Of a DNA stretch of 64,000 nucleotides, positions 25,281 through 34,205 are shown one piece after another. The stretch comes from Rhizobium sp. BK251 (lineage in GTDB: Bacteria > Pseudomonadota > Alphaproteobacteria > Rhizobiales > Rhizobiaceae), in contig NZ_SLUQ01000010.1 of NCBI RefSeq assembly GCF_004345245.1, positions 124,001 through 188,000 on the forward strand. The letters run 5' to 3'. Numbering within the stretch: position 1 is the stretch's first letter; every line of letters starts with the position of its first letter. The notes beneath the pieces are model-generated. The model ran no database searches. It saw nothing but the letters and a program-made list of their open reading frames with translations, and was not told the origin of the DNA. A program made the translations under genes and the position numbers.

Positions 25281-25296
25281 TTTAGATCGTTCCAAA
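25281..25296 (-). promoter_or_regulatory. Second, imperfect LacI-type operator
   Basis: TTTAGATCGTTCCAAA is an inverted repeat with two mismatches out of eight pairs and shares the half-site CGTTCCAA with the perfect operator at 25473-25486. It lies 38 bp upstream of the DUF993 start, so the same LacI protein may control both directions. Confidence 0.5.
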
Positions 25297-25463
25297 TTTC
25301 AATGGGAAATCTAAAGGGGATATTAGGCTTCGCGTCCCGTGTCCGGTGGACGTACAGTTTTATAAGAAGAGAATAAAGCGATATAAATCAAAATGATGAA
25401 TAAGTGCGCTAGCCTGGTTTGCGCGTGTGGAAGAGGCTCATGATCACTGTCGAATTTTTACGC

Positions 25464-25492
25464 TTGACTTTGTTGGAACGTTCCAATTATTT
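25464..25492 (+). promoter_or_regulatory. Promoter with operator in the spacer, upstream of the second LacI gene
   Basis: TTGACT (25464-25469), a 17-base spacer, then TTATTT (25487-25492). The spacer ends with TTGGAACGTTCCAA (25473-25486), a perfect 14-bp palindrome with the central CG step typical of LacI-family operators. A repressor bound there would exclude RNA polymerase. Confidence 0.7.
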
Positions 25493-25527
25493 AAGAACCA
25501 ACGGGGAGGAGACCCGGAGGAGGATTC

Positions 25528-26571
25528 ATGGCTAAGGGAAGGGTGACGGTCGTCGATATCGCGAACGCTGTAGGCGTGTCGAAGTCGACTGTCTCGCTCG
25601 TCCTGCAGGCGAGCCCCCTCGTCAATGAGGCGACGCGGACCAAGGTGATGGCTGCGATCCGCGACCTTGGCTACGTCTACAATCGCAGCGCCGCGAACCT
25701 GCGTCAGTCCACCTCGAAGATCATCGGCATGGTCGTCAACGACCTCACCAACAGCTTCTTTGCGGAACTGGCGGTCGGTGTCGACATGGTCGTGCAGTCT
25801 GCGGAATACGTGCAGTTCCTTGCCAATACCGGCGAAAGCATCGATCGGCAGCGCGAGGTCGTGGCCTCGATGCGCGAGCACGGAATTTCGGGGCTCATCA
25901 TTTCGCCGGCCCGCGGCACGGAAGCTGCCGATTTCAAGTCGTTCGTCGGTTCGGGGATCCCCGTCGTGCTCGTGGTACGCAACGTGCCGGGCGCCAAGGT
26001 TTCCTCCCTGGTCTCAGACAATCACGCGGGCTCCTTTGCGGGTGTCGAGCACTTGGCGGGGCTTGGCCATACCAGGATCGCTTTCCTTGGTGGCTTTCCC
26101 GACACGGCGGTCTTCAGCGAGCGCTTCCACGGTTATCGCGATGCGCTCTCGCGGTTGGGCATTCCGTTCGATGAAAGCCTTGTGGTCGGATCGGCGCCGT
26201 CGCGCGCGGGCGGCGTCGAGGCAATCGAGCGGGCGATGCTGCTCGCCGAAAAGCCGACGGCGGCTGTCTGCTTCAATGATGCCGTTGCATTCGGCGTCTG
26301 CGATGGCTTGCGGTCGAGGCGCATGGAACCCGGTCTGGACTTCGCGGTCGTCGGCTTTGACGATGTCATCGAGGCGAAGACGGCGGTGCCGGCGCTGACG
26401 ACGATATCCGTCGATCCGCAGGGCATGGGAAGACGGGCGGCGCAGCTGCTCCTGAAACAGATCAATTCGGGCAAGGTGGAGGCCGAGAGCATCGTCAGTT
26501 CGGTACGGCTCGTGGTTCGACAGAGCTGTGGTGCTCAATTCGGAAAGGCCGAGAGGAGGATGGCGCAATGA
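25528..26571 (+). CDS. LacI-family transcriptional regulator
   Basis: A 347-residue repressor. Helix-turn-helix: VTVVDIANAVGVSKSTVSLVLQASPLVNEATR (residues about 6-38), hinge helix NRSAANLRQSTS, then the sugar-sensor domain with GMVVNDLTNSFFAELAVGVD, ISPARGTE, HTRIAFLGG, and VVGFDDV near residue 275. The start follows GGAGGAGGA. First gene of the unit continuing with the Gfo/Idh/MocA gene (4-bp overlap). An autoregulatory palindrome sits in its own promoter. Confidence 0.9.
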   Translation: MAKGRVTVVDIANAVGVSKSTVSLVLQASPLVNEATRTKVMAAIRDLGYVYNRSAANLRQSTSKIIGMVVNDLTNSFFAELAVGVDMVVQSAEYVQFLANTGESIDRQREVVASMREHGISGLIISPARGTEAADFKSFVGSGIPVVLVVRNVPGAKVSSLVSDNHAGSFAGVEHLAGLGHTRIAFLGGFPDTAVFSERFHGYRDALSRLGIPFDESLVVGSAPSRAGGVEAIERAMLLAEKPTAAVCFNDAVAFGVCDGLRSRRMEPGLDFAVVGFDDVIEAKTAVPALTTISVDPQGMGRRAAQLLLKQINSGKVEAESIVSSVRLVVRQSCGAQFGKAERRMAQ

Positions 26572-27569
26572 CAAGGTGGGGTCTGATCGGGGCAAGCACG
26601 ATCGCGAAGGAATGGGTGATCGGCGCCATCCGCGCCAAGGGCGGCGAAGCAGTTTCGGTGATGAGCACCGATGCGGGGCGTGGAAACGCCTATGCCGCTG
26701 AGAACGGCATCGCAAAATCCGTGACCAGCGTGGATGAACTCGTCAACGATCCGAATGTCGATGCCGTCTATATCTCAACGACCAACGAACTGCATCGCGA
26801 CCAGACGCTTGCGGCGGTAAGGGCTGGAAAACACGTGCTTTGCGAAAAGCCGTTGGCGCTCAGTCTCGACGACGCAAAGGCGATGGTAACGGCTGCAAAG
26901 AATGCCGGCGTCGTGATGGGCACCAATCATCACCTGCGCAATGCCGGAAGCATTCGCGCCATTCGCGATGTCGTCGCCTCTGGCCGCATCGGCAAGCCGC
27001 TTTCCGCTCGCGTCTTTCACTCGGTCTACCTGTCGCCGCATCTTCATGGCTGGCGTCTCGACAAGCCGGAGGCGGGCGGCGGGGTCATCCTCGACATCAC
27101 CGTTCATGATACCGACACGCTGCGCTTCGTTCTCGGCGAGGACCCTGTCGAGGCCGTGGCCCTTACTCAGCAGGGCGGTCTCGGCAAGGCAGGTCTGGAA
27201 GACGGCGTCATGGGCGTGCTGCGCTTCAAGTCCGGCATTATCGCCCAGTTCCACGATGGATTCACCACCAAGTACGCCGACACCGGCTTCGAGGTCCACG
27301 GCACGGAGGGCTCGATCATCGGTCGCAACATCATGACCCAGCGGCCTATTGGCCGGCTGACGCTGCGAACGGCAGACGGCGAGGCTGACCTGCCCTTTGA
27401 GCACACCAACCTCTACGAGACCGCGCTCGCGGCCTTTCATGCCGCCATCGCCGGCAACGGCAGTCCTGCTGCGACCGGAGAGGACGGCGTCTGGTCGCTT
27501 GCGACCGGCCTCGCCGTTGTTCAGGCGGCGGCGACCGGTGCGGCCGTGAAGATCGACCCGAAACTTTGA
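26568..27569 (+). CDS. Gfo/Idh/MocA family oxidoreductase
   Basis: An NAD(P)-dependent sugar or cyclitol dehydrogenase, 333 residues. N-terminal Rossmann start WGLIGASTIAKEWV, then STTNELHRDQTLAAVRAGKHVLCEKPLAL with the family's EKP motif (Lys near residue 95), and a C-terminal domain with GGGVILDITVHDTDTLRF supplying the catalytic Asp/His region. It overlaps the LacI stop by 4 bp (ATGA) and has AGGAGG upstream. Substrate unknown; in context it probably makes a keto or lactone intermediate. Confidence 0.9.
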   Translation: MTRWGLIGASTIAKEWVIGAIRAKGGEAVSVMSTDAGRGNAYAAENGIAKSVTSVDELVNDPNVDAVYISTTNELHRDQTLAAVRAGKHVLCEKPLALSLDDAKAMVTAAKNAGVVMGTNHHLRNAGSIRAIRDVVASGRIGKPLSARVFHSVYLSPHLHGWRLDKPEAGGGVILDITVHDTDTLRFVLGEDPVEAVALTQQGGLGKAGLEDGVMGVLRFKSGIIAQFHDGFTTKYADTGFEVHGTEGSIIGRNIMTQRPIGRLTLRTADGEADLPFEHTNLYETALAAFHAAIAGNGSPAATGEDGVWSLATGLAVVQAAATGAAVKIDPKL

Positions 27570-27577
27570 GACTGACG

Positions 27578-29194
27578 ATGAGCAAGTATATTTCATCCGC
27601 GCAGGCGGCTGCCCTGATACCCGACGATGCCGTCGTCTCCGTCTCGTCGTCGAGCGGCCTCGGCTGCCCCGACCTGATGCTGAAGGCGATCGGCGAGCGT
27701 TTCGATGAGACGGGCCACCCGCGAAACTTGACGACCCTGCATCCGATCGCCGCAGGCGACATGAGCGGCATCAAGGGCGTCGATCACATCGCCAAGAAGG
27801 GTCTTCTGAAGAAGATCATCGGCGGCTCTTATCCATCCGGGCCGTCTACAGCCGAACCGCCGGTGATCTGGCAGATGATCGGCAACAACGAGGTCGCCGC
27901 CTACAACGTCCCCTCCGGCATCCTCTTCGACATGCATCGGGAGGCCGCGGCCAAGCGGCCGGGCGTCATGACGAAGATCGGTCTGGAGACCTTCGTCGAT
28001 CCGCGACGGGAAGGCTGTGCCATGAATGCGGCAGCCGCCTCCGAGCCGGTGGTCAAGAGGATCGAATTCGAGGGCGAGGAATGGCTCTATTTCAAGGCCA
28101 TCGCGCCGCAGGTGGCGATCATCCGCGCGACGACGGCCGATGAACGCGGCAATCTGACCTATGAGCACGAAGGTGCCTATCTCGGCGGGCTCGACCAGGC
28201 GCTCGCAGCGCGCAACAACGGCGGCATCGTCATCGCGCAGGTGAAGCGGATCGCAAAGGAAGGCTCGCTGAAGCCGCATGATGTGCGCGTGCCCGGCGTG
28301 CTGGTCGACTATGTGGTCGTCGATCCCGAGCAGAAGCAGACGACCCAGACACTCTACGATCCGGCTATATCCGGCGAGATCTTCCGTCCGCTCGATAGCT
28401 TCCGGGTGCCGGAGTTCAACATCCAGAAGGTCATTGCACGCCGCGTGGCGCAGGAGCTTCAGTCCGGCAGCGCAGTCAACCTCGGCTTCGGGATATCGGC
28501 CAACGTGCCGCGAATACTTATGGAGGAAGGCCTGCATGGTGCGGTGACCTGGGTGATCGAACAAGGAGCCGTCGGCGGTGTGCCGCTCCTCGATTTCGCC
28601 TTCGGCTGCGCCTCGAATGCCGACGCGTTCATGCCGTCGCCCTATCAGTTCACCTATTTCCAGGGCGCCGGCTTCGACGCCTCGCTGCTTTCCTTCCTCG
28701 AGATCGGCCGCGACGGGTCGGTGAACGTCTCAAAGCTCTCTTTCCGTCCGCATGTGACGGCGGGCGCCGGCGGCTTTGTCGATATCACCGCCCGCGCCAG
28801 GAAGATCGTCTTCTCGGGCATGTTCAATGCCGGCGCCAAGCTTTCGGTCGAGGGCGGCCGGCTGGCGATCGAGAAGGAAGGCAAGCTGAAGAAGCTGGTC
28901 AACGCCGTCGAGCACGTGACCTTTTCGGGACCGCGCGGCGTCGCGCAGGGCCAGGACATCACCTATGTCACCGAGCGGTGCGTGATGAAACTGACACCCG
29001 CCGGTATCGTGGTCACGGAGATCGCGCCGGGGGTCGATCTCAAGGCGCATGTCCTCGATCAGTCCGAGTTCCCGCTGATCGTCTCGGACGACCTGAAGGT
29101 CATGGATGCAGGACTGTTCCACGAGGCGCCGATCGGCCTGACGCTTGCGGCAAAGCCGAAGCGCATGCTCGGGGGGGAGGTCGGCAATGGCTGA
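27578..29194 (+). CDS. Acyl-CoA:acetate/3-ketoacid CoA-transferase (fused alpha-beta)
   Basis: A 538-residue family I CoA-transferase with alpha and beta halves in one chain, as in YdiF or propionate CoA-transferase. N-terminal half: SVSSSSGLGCPDLMLKAIGERF; the C-terminal half has NLGFGISANVPRIL and the catalytic glutamate segment VTWVIEQGAVGGVPL (Glu near residue 328). It transfers CoA between short-chain acyl groups. I chose the ATG at 27578; a TTG four codons earlier overlaps the previous stop. It overlaps the next gene by 8 bp, so it is in one operon with the hydratase and dehydrogenase. Confidence 0.88.
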   Translation: MSKYISSAQAAALIPDDAVVSVSSSSGLGCPDLMLKAIGERFDETGHPRNLTTLHPIAAGDMSGIKGVDHIAKKGLLKKIIGGSYPSGPSTAEPPVIWQMIGNNEVAAYNVPSGILFDMHREAAAKRPGVMTKIGLETFVDPRREGCAMNAAAASEPVVKRIEFEGEEWLYFKAIAPQVAIIRATTADERGNLTYEHEGAYLGGLDQALAARNNGGIVIAQVKRIAKEGSLKPHDVRVPGVLVDYVVVDPEQKQTTQTLYDPAISGEIFRPLDSFRVPEFNIQKVIARRVAQELQSGSAVNLGFGISANVPRILMEEGLHGAVTWVIEQGAVGGVPLLDFAFGCASNADAFMPSPYQFTYFQGAGFDASLLSFLEIGRDGSVNVSKLSFRPHVTAGAGGFVDITARARKIVFSGMFNAGAKLSVEGGRLAIEKEGKLKKLVNAVEHVTFSGPRGVAQGQDITYVTERCVMKLTPAGIVVTEIAPGVDLKAHVLDQSEFPLIVSDDLKVMDAGLFHEAPIGLTLAAKPKRMLGGEVGNG

Positions 29195-29960
29195 GGTCAA
29201 GGTTTCCATCGAGCGCGCAATCGCGATCATGACGGTCTCGCGCCCCGAGAAGCTCAACGCCTTCGACCTCGACATGCTGAAGTCGCTGGCATCTGCCTGC
29301 GACGAGGTCGAAGCGAATGCGGTGGTGCGTGTGGCCATCCTGACCGGCGAAGGCAAGGCCTTTTCGGCAGGCGGCGACATCAAGGCCTGGGGCGGCATGC
29401 GAGCGGAGGAGTTCGGTCATGCCTGGGTCCGCTTCGGCCACCGGGTCTTCGAGCGGCTGGCGACGATGCGGATGCCCGTGATCGCAGCGATCAACGGCCA
29501 CGCGCTTGGTGGCGGGCTGGAACTCGCAGCGGCCGCCGATATCCGCATCGCGGAGGCACAGGTGAAGATCGGCCTGCCTGAGACCAGCCTCGGCATGGTG
29601 CCCGGCTGGTCCGGCACGCAGCGGCTGGTCAGGCGCTTCGGTGCCCAGATCGTCAGGCGCATGGCGCTCGGTGGCGAGATGTTTTCCGCGGAGGAGGCCT
29701 TGCGGCACGGGCTCATCGATTCGGTCGTCGAGACCGGCACGGTGCTGTCCGCGGCAAGGGACTATGCTGCACGGATCGCACAGCGCGGGCCGGCTGCGGT
29801 AGAGATCTGCAAGCTGATGATTGCCTCCGCAAACGGGGAAGACAACGGAATGGCCGTAGAGGCGCTGGGAGGTATCCTCGCGGCGAAGACGGGTGATCTC
29901 AGGGAGGGCGTTGCGGCCTTCGGCGAGAAGCGTTCCGCGCAATTCAAGGGAGAATGGTAA
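29187..29960 (+). CDS. Enoyl-CoA hydratase/isomerase family protein
   Basis: A 257-residue crotonase-fold enzyme. The oxyanion-hole strand GKAFSAGGDIKAW (residues about 54-66) and GHALGGGLELAAAADIRIAEA are present. Both acid/base glutamates of hydratases appear to be kept, in GGGLELA and in GLPETSLGMVPGWSGTQRL. It most likely hydrates an enoyl-CoA made after CoA transfer, but other crotonase reactions are possible. The ATG at 29187 is inside the end of the CoA-transferase gene. Confidence 0.88.
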   Translation: MAEVKVSIERAIAIMTVSRPEKLNAFDLDMLKSLASACDEVEANAVVRVAILTGEGKAFSAGGDIKAWGGMRAEEFGHAWVRFGHRVFERLATMRMPVIAAINGHALGGGLELAAAADIRIAEAQVKIGLPETSLGMVPGWSGTQRLVRRFGAQIVRRMALGGEMFSAEEALRHGLIDSVVETGTVLSAARDYAARIAQRGPAAVEICKLMIASANGEDNGMAVEALGGILAAKTGDLREGVAAFGEKRSAQFKGEW

Positions 29961-31468
29961 TGACGGTTCTTGTGAAGCCGCAGAAGCTCGCCGACGTGAA
30001 GGTCCGCGAATTCAGCATGCTGATCGACGGAAAATGGGTGGAAGGCGTGGAGGCCGGCACGATCGAGCGCGTGGCGCCGAGCCATGGCGTGACCGTCAGC
30101 CGCTACAAGTCGGCGACGAAGGACGACGCTCATCGCGCCATCGCCGCCGCCCGCAAGGCGTTCGATACGGGCCATTGGCCGCGCATGACCGCTGCGGAGC
30201 GGGCCGGCGTCCTCCTGAAGGCGGCCGATATGATTTCGGCACGGGCCGATGAGATCGCCTATCTCGACGCGATCGAGGCCGGCAAGCCGATCACCCAGAC
30301 GCGCGGCGAGATCGCCGGCGCCGTCGACATCTGGCGCTATGCGGCAGCCCTTGCACGCGACCTGCACGGCGAGAGCTACAATACGCTTGGCGAGGGCACG
30401 CTGGGTGTCGTGCTGCGCGAGGCGATCGGCGTCGTCTCGATCATCACGCCCTGGAACTTCCCCTTCCTGATCGTCAGCCAGAAGCTTCCCTTCGCTCTTG
30501 CCGCCGGCTGCACGGCGGTCGTCAAACCCTCGGAGCTTACCTCCGGATCGACCCTACTGCTCGGCGAGATTCTGATGGAGGCTGGCGTGCCCGCGGGCGT
30601 CGTCAACATCATCGTTGGAACCGGAGCGGAGGCTGGCGTGCCGATGACCAGCCATCCCGATGTCGACATGGTGTCCTTCACCGGCTCGACGGGCGTCGGA
30701 CGCTTGACCATGGCGAATGCCGCGCAGACCCTGAAGAAGGTTTCGCTCGAGCTTGGCGGCAAGAATCCGCAGATCGTCTTCCCGGATGCTGATCTGGATG
30801 CCTTCGTGGACGCTGCCGTGTTCGGCGGCTATTTCAATGCCGGCGAGTGCTGCAATGCCGGGTCGCGGCTGATCGTCCATCGTGAGATCGTCAAGGATGT
30901 CACGGCCCGCATTGCGGCTCTTTCGGAGAAAGTAAGGGTCGGCGATCCGCTCGATCCATCGACGCAGGTGGGCGCGATCATCACGCCGCAGCATCTCCAG
31001 AAGATCCAGGGCTATGTCTCAGGCGCCGCAGGCGGTGGCGCGACGGTTGCCCACGGCGGCAGCCAGATCGATTTCGGCTTCGGCCAGTTCATGGCGCCCA
31101 CGATCCTTTCCGACGTAAAGCCGGAAATGGCGGTCGCGCGCGAGGAGATCTTCGGCCCGGTACTCTCGGTCCTGACCTTCGGGAAGACGGAAGAGGCGAT
31201 CCAGATCGCAAATTCCGTCGACTACGGCCTGTCGGCCGGCGTTTGGAGCAAGGATTTCGACACCTGCCTGACGATCGGGCGAAGGGTGCGTGCCGGCACG
31301 ATCTGGATGAACACCTTCATGGATGGCGCTTCCGAGCTTCCCTTCGGGGGCTACCGGCAATCCGGCCTGGGACGCGAACTCGGGCGGCATGCCGTGGAGG
31401 ACTATACCGAGACGAAGACGCTGAACATGCATATCGGTGCACGCACCGGCTGGTGGATGCCGCGTTAG
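29960..31468 (+). CDS. Aldehyde dehydrogenase family protein
   Basis: NAD(P)-dependent aldehyde dehydrogenase, 502 residues. Seen: ITPWNFPFLI, KPSELT, the cofactor motif FTGSTGVGRLT near residue 240, the catalytic glutamate region LELGGKNPQIVF, and the catalytic cysteine in NAGECCNAGSR near residue 297. EEIFGPVLSVL lies near residue 395. The ATG at 29960 overlaps the hydratase stop (TAATG) and has AAGGGA 8 bases upstream; an ATG at 29954 is also possible. Last gene of the LacI-led unit. It probably oxidises an aldehyde released by the aldolase-like step. Confidence 0.9.
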   Translation: MTVLVKPQKLADVKVREFSMLIDGKWVEGVEAGTIERVAPSHGVTVSRYKSATKDDAHRAIAAARKAFDTGHWPRMTAAERAGVLLKAADMISARADEIAYLDAIEAGKPITQTRGEIAGAVDIWRYAAALARDLHGESYNTLGEGTLGVVLREAIGVVSIITPWNFPFLIVSQKLPFALAAGCTAVVKPSELTSGSTLLLGEILMEAGVPAGVVNIIVGTGAEAGVPMTSHPDVDMVSFTGSTGVGRLTMANAAQTLKKVSLELGGKNPQIVFPDADLDAFVDAAVFGGYFNAGECCNAGSRLIVHREIVKDVTARIAALSEKVRVGDPLDPSTQVGAIITPQHLQKIQGYVSGAAGGGATVAHGGSQIDFGFGQFMAPTILSDVKPEMAVAREEIFGPVLSVLTFGKTEEAIQIANSVDYGLSAGVWSKDFDTCLTIGRRVRAGTIWMNTFMDGASELPFGGYRQSGLGRELGRHAVEDYTETKTLNMHIGARTGWWMPR

Positions 31469-31541
31469 TCGCACGAGAGGGCGAGGAGGCCACGAGATGG
31501 AGGGGAGATTGGCAATGCACAGCGAAGCAACAGTTCAGGCT

Positions 31542-32606
31542 TCAGCCGGCATTGCCCTGCGTCGGAAAGCCGAACTGAGGCGCCTGCAGCAGATGCAGGT
31601 CTCCCGCCTCGGGCTGGCCGATGCGCTGCAGGAGAATGTGCCCGAGCTCCTCGCCAGCCGCGGTCAGATCCTCGTAGATCGTGTCGATCTTCGGCTGAAT
31701 TTGCGTCAGCAGTCGCGACGTCTGCTTCGCGACGATGTCGTAGTCGACGCCGAGCGTCCGGCCGGCGTCGCTGAGAGCGCTGATGGCTGCAAGGGCGGAG
31801 ACTTCGCCGGGACAGATCAGCCCGTCCGGCGCGTCGGGATCAGCCGCGCGGCGGGCGATATGCTCAAGGAGTGCGTCGGCCGGCGAATCGAGGTCGATAC
31901 CCTCGGGGATTTCATAGGCGATACCGGCTTCGCGCACGGCCGTCATGAAGCCGTGCAGCATGTGCTGGCAGAAGGTGAGGCGCTTCGGCGGCAGGATGAT
32001 CGAGACTTTCTTGCGGCGCTTGAAGATCAGGCGACGGGTCGCCTCGTAGGCAAAGGCGAAATTGTCGTAGTCCACGAAGGGATGCGGCGTGGAGAACTCG
32101 GTCCGGCCGTGGGAAGCGAACGGGAAGCCGTTCTCCAGGAGCAGGCGGACACGTCCGTCGAGCGGCTCGGTGCGGGAAAAGATCAGACCATCGGCGAGAT
32201 TGTTGCGTATGATGTGCTCGACGGCTTCCACGTTGCTGGTCGCAAGGAAATTCGGCGCGACGATCAGGTGGTAGGAAGTATTCTGCAGGGCCTTGGTAAT
32301 GCCGTACATGATCGACGTCCCGAAGCCGACCACCTCCTCGTGCGGGTCGAGCAGGATGCAGATGACATTTGTGCGCCCGGTCTTCAGGCGCTGGGCGGCT
32401 CGATCCGGCAGATAGCCGATGTCACGGGCAACCTGGTGGACCCGCTGGCGAGTCTCGAAGGAAATTTGCGGCGCGTCGCTAAGGGCACGCGAAATGGTGG
32501 TGACGGCGAGGCCAGTCAGCTCGGCGATGGTGCGCAAGGTCGGCTTGCCACGCTTTTGCGCGATGTCCTGACTTTCGATGCGTCCGGGCTTCTGCGTATC
32601 GGTCAA
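31542..32606 (-). CDS. LacI-family transcriptional regulator (AglR-like)
   Basis: A 354-residue repressor. The helix-turn-helix LRTIAELTGLAVTTISRALSDAPQISFETRQRV (residues about 24-57) follows a short basic N-terminal arm, then the hinge AAQRLKTGRTN and a sugar-sensor domain with TSIMYGITKALQNTSYHLIVAPNF. It resembles regulators of rhizobial alpha-glucoside/sugar operons. I chose the TTG at 32606 because AGGAAAG stands 5 bases before it; ATGs at 32642 and 32666 are alternatives. It is divergent from the sugar ABC operon, with two shared operator-like sites. Confidence 0.86.
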   Translation of the reverse strand: MTDTQKPGRIESQDIAQKRGKPTLRTIAELTGLAVTTISRALSDAPQISFETRQRVHQVARDIGYLPDRAAQRLKTGRTNVICILLDPHEEVVGFGTSIMYGITKALQNTSYHLIVAPNFLATSNVEAVEHIIRNNLADGLIFSRTEPLDGRVRLLLENGFPFASHGRTEFSTPHPFVDYDNFAFAYEATRRLIFKRRKKVSIILPPKRLTFCQHMLHGFMTAVREAGIAYEIPEGIDLDSPADALLEHIARRAADPDAPDGLICPGEVSALAAISALSDAGRTLGVDYDIVAKQTSRLLTQIQPKIDTIYEDLTAAGEELGHILLQRIGQPEAGDLHLLQAPQFGFPTQGNAG

Positions 32607-32671
32607 CGGGGCTTTCCTGAGAGATGTGCAGCCGCGCACCATATAGGCGCGAAATGCGATAGGCAATCGGC

Positions 32672-32690
32672 TAATGCAAACGTTTTAAAT
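32672..32690. promoter_or_regulatory. LacI-type operator-like site near the regulator
   Basis: The stretch around CAAACGTTTTAAAT has the central AACGTT and the same right half (GTTTTAAATG) as the site at 32797-32814; its left half matches poorly (6 of 9). It lies between the LacI start and the ABC promoter, 124 bp from the other site, suited to looping or autoregulation. Confidence 0.45.
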
Positions 32691-32783
32691 GCTGCATCGC
32701 GAAGAATGCATGCCCAAAAAATAGCCGAAAATACCCCCGTTAACCTTGGATTGCGGGCCGTTTCTGAAGTCTTTCCGCGGGGC

Positions 32784-32814
32784 TTGACGCGGGATGATTT
32801 ATAACGTTTTAAAT
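32784..32814 (+). promoter_or_regulatory. Promoter and operator of the sugar ABC operon
   Basis: TTGACG (32784-32789) is followed by a 17-base spacer and a weak -10 TTTTAA. Overlapping it is ATTTATAACGTTTTAAAT (32797-32814), an inverted repeat matching at 8 of 9 pairs around AACGTT, as in LacI-family operators. It lies 110 bp before the binding-protein start. Confidence 0.55.
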
Positions 32815-32924
32815 GAGCACCGGCGGCTGGGAGGCCGCGGTGATTTTGTGTTCGGCCGGGAGCTGGACACATCTGGCGGCGGGAAGGGCTCTCGCCGCGA
32901 CAACTTGCAAACGGGAGGAAGACT

Positions 32925-34184
32925 ATGCGCAAGTTTATGATGACGACGGCGGCGGTGGCGTTGATGGCGGCCGGCTGCGGTGCCGCTCATGCCGACGACG
33001 TCAAGGAAGTCGAGATGCTTCACTGGTGGACCTCTGGCGGTGAGGCTGCAGCGCTGAACGTGCTGAAGGGCGACCTCTCCAAGGAAGGCTTTACCTGGAA
33101 AGACGTGCCGGTCGCGGGCGGCGGCGGCGATGCTGCAATGACGGCGCTGAAGGCGATGGTTGCCGCAGGCACGTATCCGACCGCCTCGCAGATGCTTGGC
33201 TACACCGTGCTGGATTACGCACAGGCAGGTGTCATGGGCGACCTCACCGAGACAGCCGTCAAGGAAGGCTGGGACAAGTCCGTTCCGGCAGCTCTGCAGA
33301 AGTTCTCCGTCTATGACGGCAAGTGGGTTGCAGCACCGGTCAACGTTCACTCGGTCAACTGGCTGTGGATCAACAAGGACGTCATGGACAAGATCGGCGG
33401 CACCGAGCCGAAGACCTTCGACGACCTGATCGCGCTTCTCGACAAGGCCAAGGCGGCAGGCGTCACCCCGCTCGCGCTCGGCGGTCAGAACTGGCAGGAA
33501 GCCACGATGTTCGACTCGATCGTTCTTTCGACCGGCGGTCCCGAGTTCTACAAGAAGGCCTTCAACGATCTCGACGAAGAGTCGCTGAAGTCCGACACGA
33601 TGAAGAAGTCCTTCGACAACCTTCAGAAGATGGTCACCTACGTCGACCCGAACTTCTCGGGACGTGACTGGAACCTTGCGACCGCCATGGTCATCAAGGG
33701 CGATGCGCTCGTTCAGGTCATGGGCGATTGGGCCAAGGGTGAATTCGTTGCGGCGAAGAAGACGCCGAACACGGATTTCCTTTGCTACCGTTTTCCGGGC
33801 ACGGACGGCAGCGTGATCTATAACTCCGACATGTTCGGCATGTTCAACGTTCCGGACGATCGCAAGGCGGCCCAGGTCGCGCTTGCTACTGCGACGCTCT
33901 CCAAGAGCTTCCAGTCGGCGTTCAACGTCGTCAAGGGTTCGGTTCCGGCCCGTACCGACGTTCCGGACACCGACTTCGATGCTTGCGGCAAGAAGGGCAT
34001 CGCCGACCTGAAGGCAGCCAACGAAGGCGGCACGCTGTTCGGCTCGCTGGCTCAGGGCTATGGCGCTCCTCCGGCAGTCGCCAATGCCTATAAGGACGTC
34101 GTCTCCAAGTTCGTGCATGGTCAGATCAAGACATCCGACCAGGCCGTGGAAGAACTCGTCAAGGCGATCGACGACGCCAAGTAA
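32925..34184 (+). CDS. CUT1 sugar ABC transporter substrate-binding protein
   Basis: Periplasmic sugar-binding protein of 419 residues with a signal peptide (MRKFMMTTAAVALMAAG, cleavage after AHA at about residue 23). The mature start VEMLHWWTSGGEAAALNVLK and the later LALGGQNWQEATMF and GDWAKGEF segments resemble glucose/mannose-type (GtsA-like) binding proteins. The exact ligand cannot be read from sequence. GGGAGGA precedes the start. First gene of the operon; a hairpin follows its stop, which usually gives higher expression of the binding protein than of the permeases. Confidence 0.9.
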   Translation: MRKFMMTTAAVALMAAGCGAAHADDVKEVEMLHWWTSGGEAAALNVLKGDLSKEGFTWKDVPVAGGGGDAAMTALKAMVAAGTYPTASQMLGYTVLDYAQAGVMGDLTETAVKEGWDKSVPAALQKFSVYDGKWVAAPVNVHSVNWLWINKDVMDKIGGTEPKTFDDLIALLDKAKAAGVTPLALGGQNWQEATMFDSIVLSTGGPEFYKKAFNDLDEESLKSDTMKKSFDNLQKMVTYVDPNFSGRDWNLATAMVIKGDALVQVMGDWAKGEFVAAKKTPNTDFLCYRFPGTDGSVIYNSDMFGMFNVPDDRKAAQVALATATLSKSFQSAFNVVKGSVPARTDVPDTDFDACGKKGIADLKAANEGGTLFGSLAQGYGAPPAVANAYKDVVSKFVHGQIKTSDQAVEELVKAIDDAK

Positions 34185-34205
34185 GCCTATCCTGGCGATT
34201 AGGCT

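Noticed and set aside
31437..32804. A 455-residue plus-strand open frame over the third LacI gene
   Set aside because: It covers the LacI gene in antisense, and the LacI frame has the helix-turn-helix and sensor-domain motifs.
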